A stretch of 64,000 bases of DNA from Heterobilharzia americana. Its lineage: Eukaryota; Platyhelminthes; Trematoda; Strigeidida; Schistosomatidae. The notes under the pieces were generated by a model that saw only the letters and a list, made by a program, of their open reading frames with translations, had not been told where the DNA came from and searched no databases. This document shows, piece by piece, positions 59,575 through 64,000 of this stretch (position 1 is the stretch's first letter; each line of letters opens with the position of its first letter). The stretch covers positions 51,016,934 through 51,080,933 of the forward strand of contig OX104127.1 in assembly GCA_944470555.2 (NCBI GenBank). The letters are read 5' to 3'. A program made the position numbers and the translations under genes.

Positions 59575-60411
59575 GTAATTCCAGATTAGATACAGTTTTA
59601 TTTACTTGATGACGTTTCGCTCATAAATTATTGCTCATAATCATATCACATCATACTACTTTTGACATCTGATTTTGATAGTCTTGTCACCTCATATTCT
59701 TTGTATTTATTGGCAGTAAAGTTTTCCATATCTGTGGTATATGTGCTGCCTTATTCTTATTACATGTGTTGGGTGTCGATTCGATGAACAAAGATTCATT
59801 AACCAATCTCTCTTTGTCTCCACCTAATTATATTGGACTTGAATCTAGAGTTTTATCCCACCCTATAGTGTGGTTGTATGTTGGTTCATGCATTGCAATA
59901 GCCGACTGTTTTTCTAGACAACTGATCTTACTTCGGTCTATCGTTCTAAATTTAGCTAAATTCCTATGTTCTGCGAATCTAACTGATCCCGACCACCCGG
60001 GCTAGTTTGACCTATGTACTTGACTTTGCTGTCATTACATGGAATTTGATAGATCAGTTAATTTCGCTGAGTTGAGTCTATCAGATCCTTAAGCCCGCCG
60101 ACAAAGCTTATTTCTGAGAGAGTTGGTAGGTTTAAATACCACCCTAATTCCAGCCTTGTTGAAAATCCTCCGGAAAGTTTCTGATGTTCCTTCCTTATAT
60201 GGTCTAAAGTCTAGATACCTTTAAGAATGTATTGGTTTTCTGTAGACGGTAGTATCCGAGCCACAGTCTGTTCTTCGTTTTATCCTGCAGTGCAACATTG
60301 GTTATTCTCGCTGTTCATTTTCTAACTTGTAAGTGAACTGGCTTGCATCTACTACTGAGTTTGTGTGAGGAAACCGTCAATATGTTCGATTTCAACACAG
60401 TAAATGTGTCA
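59575..60411 (-). mobile_element. Penelope-like element, 3' part (split by RTE insertion)
   Basis: Right to left: from 60411 the sequence just after the YVDD box (TFTVLKSNILT-like, 60405-60375), thumb and linker, then YQIPCNDSKVKYIGQTSPGG (60060-60000, GIY-YIG domain), then the terminal repeat (about 59890-59580). The other half of the RT (63888-64000) lies beyond the RTE. It is the same lineage as the 57.65-59.2 kb PLE and differs by point changes and indels. A hammerhead-like core with CGAAACGTCATC lies at 59601-59650. Confidence 0.85.
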
Positions 60412-63400
60412 GCCAACCTCGCCTAGTTAACCAGTTCACTACTTACTAGCCGCTCCTGAGCCCGGAAAAAGAGGGATGGTTGGACATAAGGATAGCAACC
60501 CTACCCCGGAAAACCAATCCAATCGCTAAAAAAAACTTCAAAGCAAGAAAAAACTTATTCCTCGTTGGAAACGGAGAGATAAAATGACGCCAGTTGATGA
60601 AAGCCTTTGGCAAGCCAGTCGGCCAATATGTCTTCTCTCGATGAAAGTGAAAGTAAGGATGGGGACATGGAATGTATGCACAATAATTGAAGCTGCGTGG
60701 CAAAATGCCCAGATTGTCAAAGAGATGATGGGGTAGGGCATAGAAGTGTCAGGAATCTGCAAAAGTAGATGGAATAGAAGTGGATTCTCCAAACTCTTAA
60801 CTGGAGAATCAATAATCTACTCCGATATTGTCAAGTAAACGACAGTCAAGAGCACCCGGAGTTTTAGCGTGGCTGTCATGATGTCCCCAACAGCATCGAA
60901 GGCTCTCTCTCATGCAGTGGGAACCAATCTCCTCTCCGATCACGATCATGACAGCAAGATTCAACTAGAAATGAAAGAAAGTCACAGTCATACAATGCCG
61001 CGCTACGGACCTACGAATGATGCAGATTAAGAGAAGACGGAGGAGTTCTGTAGACAATTTCAATCAGAAATAGACAAAACCCAACCCCACTTGGCAACAT
61101 CAAAATTCTAATGGGTGGGGTGACGTGAATGCCAAACTGGGAGCAGACAACACTGGAAGAGAACTCATCATGGGACGAGAGGCACTCAGTGAAATCAATG
61201 AGAATGGAGAACTGTTTGCAGATCTCTGCACACTTAAGCATTTGGTGATTGGAGGCAGTGTAAACAAACACAAGGATATCCACAAAGCGACATTGATTTG
61301 ATTTCACCAGATGGACACATTACACTAAAAACCAGATCGACTTCATCCCATTTTCAAGAAATTGGAGATGCAGCCTACAGAACACAAGATCAAGAGTGGG
61401 AGCAGATGTAGGTTCACACCACTCACTATCTAGTGTAAGGAACCTACCTTCAAATTTAAGTTGAAAGCCTTCACACAAGCTGGTGATAGATCACAGTTCA
61501 AGTTCAACACCAGAACAGAAACTGAAGGATGAAACTACAAACGACATCTTCACGTCAGTGCGTCAGTCAGTCATCGAAACAAAATGGGAGATATTGAGCA
61601 ACATCCTCGAGGAAACGTGAATAGAAGAACACTGGAACTATTTAAAAGAGACGTGAAAGGAAACCCGCACAAGGAAGAAGAAACAAGATGAGGAATGTTT
61701 CTCCACAAACACATGGAAGTCGATAGAGTAGGGAGAGGAAGATGGTGAAGCAGAAGACGAAGAAATGCAGTGTAATGCAGGGATGAACAATGAAAAGCGG
61801 AACTGAACACAGCATATAAAACAATACACTGGACAAAAAAATGACGAGTGCGCGCAAAGACAAAAGACACTTTAACGACACATTGACAAGTGAAGCAGAA
61901 AAGGCCTCAGGTAGGAGAGACAGAGACCTGACAACACTATATCAGATAACCAGGTTACTAGTAGTGAGAGAAGAGATCAAGGCAGACGAAACCAGTGAAA
62001 GATAGTGGAGGAAACCGAGTTAGCAAAGAGGAGAAGGCAAGGAAACGATGAGCTGACCACTTCAAACTGATTTGAATCGACCAACACCACCACAACCAAA
62101 TTCAACTCATCCCGAAATGCCACCAGCAACCCAGCCACACAACTATCGGTCAGCACAAACCCTCCGACACAAGCAGAAGTCCTGAACACCATAAAGCTAC
62201 TGAGATCCGGGAAGGTGGTACAAACAGATGCAATTCCTCCAAAAGCACTGAAAACAGACACAGAGACAACAGCGGAGATGCTCACAATACTACCGCAGAG
62301 GGTTTGGAAGGAAGTAAAGGTACCTGCCTGTTGATTGGAAGAAGGGCTCCCTTGTCAAACTCTCAAACAAGGCAGACCTAAGTCTTTGCAACAGCTGGCC
62401 AGGAATCATGCTCCTGTCTACCCCATGCAAAATATTATACCACATCATCCTGAAGAGACTAAACAATGTGCTGGATTCAAAATTACAACCGGAACAAGCT
62501 GGCTGTCTGGAATCAGAAAGAACAAATCATATGCAGATCAAATTGCAACACCACACTATGCATCACCATAGAACACAGTATAGAATGGCAGTCAACTGGA
62601 TATTTACCTCAACTTCATCGATTTTGAAAAGGCCTTCGACAGTGTCAACCGACAAGTTATTTGGCAGCTGCTGCTTTCAACACTACGGAATACCACAAAC
62701 ATTTATCAACCTCATTCAACAAGTATATAACGACACCACATGCTGAGTGATCCACAATAGAAAGCTCGGTGACACCATTGAAGTGAAGACAGGAGTAGGA
62801 CAAGGCTGCCGCCCACTATCACTCATGATCTTCCTGATTGTGGTCGACTGGACTGGACTGGACTAGACTAGACTGCATCATGCAACAAACAACTGTGAGG
62901 AGTTGTGAGAAGATGGGCATACGCTGTTTGACCGATGAAAAGAGCCTAGAATATTTCGATTTCGCCGGTGATGATTCATGTCTAGTGTCGCACAAACTCG
63001 GAGATGTACGGGCGAAAACCAACAAGTTGACAGAAGAGGCGAGGCAGGGCAATGAAGACGGGAATTCCTTCGCGTGAACGTAGACAAGACACAGATGATG
63101 AAGATATCCAGCCGACAACAACAACAACAACAACAAGCACCAATCACCATCAAGGAAAGAAATATAGAGGAAGTAGTCTTTTCCACCTACGCAAGCAGCC
63201 CAGCATCGTCTCAACTACAGGTGGTGGTGGCACATCTGTGGATGTCAAAACAGTCAGGATCGGAGAGACAACAAGACAGGCATTCCTGCATCAATCTGAA
63301 CTAATCAGTGTGGAGATCTACTGCACTGTGCTCCACTGTACTCAGCATGAAGCATGAACAACATCCAGATTTTCAACACCAAGTCAGTCAAGTCATTGCT

Positions 63401-63887
63401 TCTTTGTGATGGTTGACAGACTTGACGTGTTACGAAAAGTATTTCCATTCCAATAAACTACAGACACACATCAACAACTGCTGCCTTCGGTCACTTCATA
63501 CTGACACTGAAGATCAGATGGATGGTGAGAATAATAAGAATAAGTAACAAGGAACTCTGGCTGGCTGCCTGGCAACGAACCAACCAATACCCACCGCCCA
63601 ACAAATATGCAGAAGAAGAGAGTGGAGATGGATTGGATTGCACATACACTGACAATACCATTTGGGGACATCACGCACCAGGCCAGGCACTCGACTGGAA
63701 TCCAAAGGGGAAACGACGAATTGGGCTTTCCAGATGAGGGTGACATGAATTAGATAGTGTGAGGAAGAAATGAATGCTTGTGGGTAGTTGTGGAGCGAGG
63801 TTGAAGAGACTTGAGAGAAGAGAGTGCAATGGCGACGTGCTACTCAAGCCCATTGTTCCACTAGGAAGCCGCGGGATAAGTAATAAT
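60412..63887 (+). mobile_element. RTE-clade (SR2-like) retrotransposon, near full length, degenerate
   Basis: About 3.5 kb. The 5' edge CCTCGCCTAGTTAACC is at about 60417. The endonuclease starts at MKVKVRMGTWNVCTIIEAA (about 60647), with HDHDSKIQLEMKES, WGDVNAKLGADNTGRELIMG (61115-61175) and SRVGADVGSHHSL (61390-61430). A linker to about 62160 follows. RT: EVLNTIKLLRSGK, DWKKGSLVKL, IMLLSTPCKILYHIILKRLN (62408-62470), QPEQAGCLE, FIDFEKAFDSVNRQVIWQLL-like, YGIPQTFINLIQQVYNDTTC (62690-62746), VKTGVGQGCRPLS, and the FAGDD catalytic box (62968-62985). The C-terminal region has two GGCT-like units (63558-63575) and a (TAA) tail. Many frameshifts and stops; non-coding now. It is inserted in the PLE RT gene next to YVDD. 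Confidence 0.9.
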
Positions 63888-64000
63888 AATATATCATCCA
63901 CATATCGCAACCATATTTTTGGTGCAGGATTAACCGTTTGTAAAGCTATGTTTTCCCAACTATCCATAAATATATCTGCTACGACTGGGGATATTGGCCA
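62395..64000 (+). repeat. Arm of large inverted duplication (partner 50404-52210)
   Basis: Includes the RTE 3' half, the RTE-PLE junction and about 113 bp of PLE up to the window end. The partner arm has the same junction bases (GGATGATATA joined to TTATTATTA on its plus strand). Loop about 10 kb. The arm may continue past the window. Confidence 0.85.
63888..64000 (-). mobile_element. Penelope-like element, RT palm up to YVDD (other half of split element)
   Basis: The minus strand encodes SPVVADIFMDSWENIALQTV and APKIWLRYVDDI, ending at the RTE insertion. It continues the element at 59575-60411 and runs off the window. Confidence 0.88.

Noticed and set aside
61011..61307. Minus-strand open frames, repeated at 16942-17238
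   Set aside because: They are antisense shadows of the RTE endonuclease domain present in both copies.

Overview
This is a eukaryotic, AT-rich, intergenic or intronic window. It most likely comes from a blood fluke (Schistosoma or a close schistosomatid). The diagnosis rests on three kinds of mobile DNA that occur together here: SINE-like elements of the Sm-alpha type, with a tRNA-like head and a type I hammerhead ribozyme body; RTE-clade (SR2-like) non-LTR retrotransposons ending in (TAA)n; and several lineages of Penelope-like elements (PLEs) with GIY-YIG endonuclease tails and inverted terminal repeats. I found no intact host protein-coding gene, rRNA or convincing functional tRNA. Two short open stretches with splice-like borders (5956-6051 and 54895-54962) are the only candidates for host exons, and both are tentative.

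Layout. 1-9500: mostly unique sequence with a decayed PLE (about 3040-4060), several hammerhead SINEs (5.0, 6.5-7.0 and 8.5 kb) and a second, longer-tailed SINE family (2.3 and 9.1-9.5 kb). 9.5-14.4 kb: a Jockey/CR1-like LINE 3' half and two PLE fragments. 15.0-17.8 kb: a minus-strand RTE lacking its RT core, followed by a fragment of a second RTE-like family, a hammerhead SINE, a (TA)n tract and a minus-strand PLE. 20.5-29 kb: more RTE pieces, including a doubly deleted copy (25434-27000) with a 9-bp target-site duplication, and another PLE. 30-43 kb: mainly SINEs of four or more families, plus a PLE remnant with inverted terminal repeats (33.5-34.6 kb) and a (TA)n tract. 44.1-45.3 kb: a 5'-truncated RTE with a 13-bp target-site duplication and a very large internal tetranucleotide array. 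48.7-52.9 kb and 57.6-64 kb: nested PLE/RTE clusters. An RTE sits inside a PLE reverse transcriptase gene at its YVDD motif, and this PLE-RTE junction occurs twice in opposite orientation about 10 kb apart.

How the parts relate. The elements are dead or non-autonomous but record a history. One RTE family shows a graded series of a (GGCT)n array, from no units to 2-3, about 35 and about 51 units, at one coding position. Two RTE copies share an RT-core deletion, which suggests a non-autonomous subfamily moved in trans. Three RTE copies share an altered catalytic motif (FAGDD). PLE terminal repeats carry hammerhead-like cores, and the SINEs carry hammerheads from near-intact to destroyed. Coordinates of decayed elements are approximate, because homology was judged by eye from translated motifs and from comparing copies within the window.
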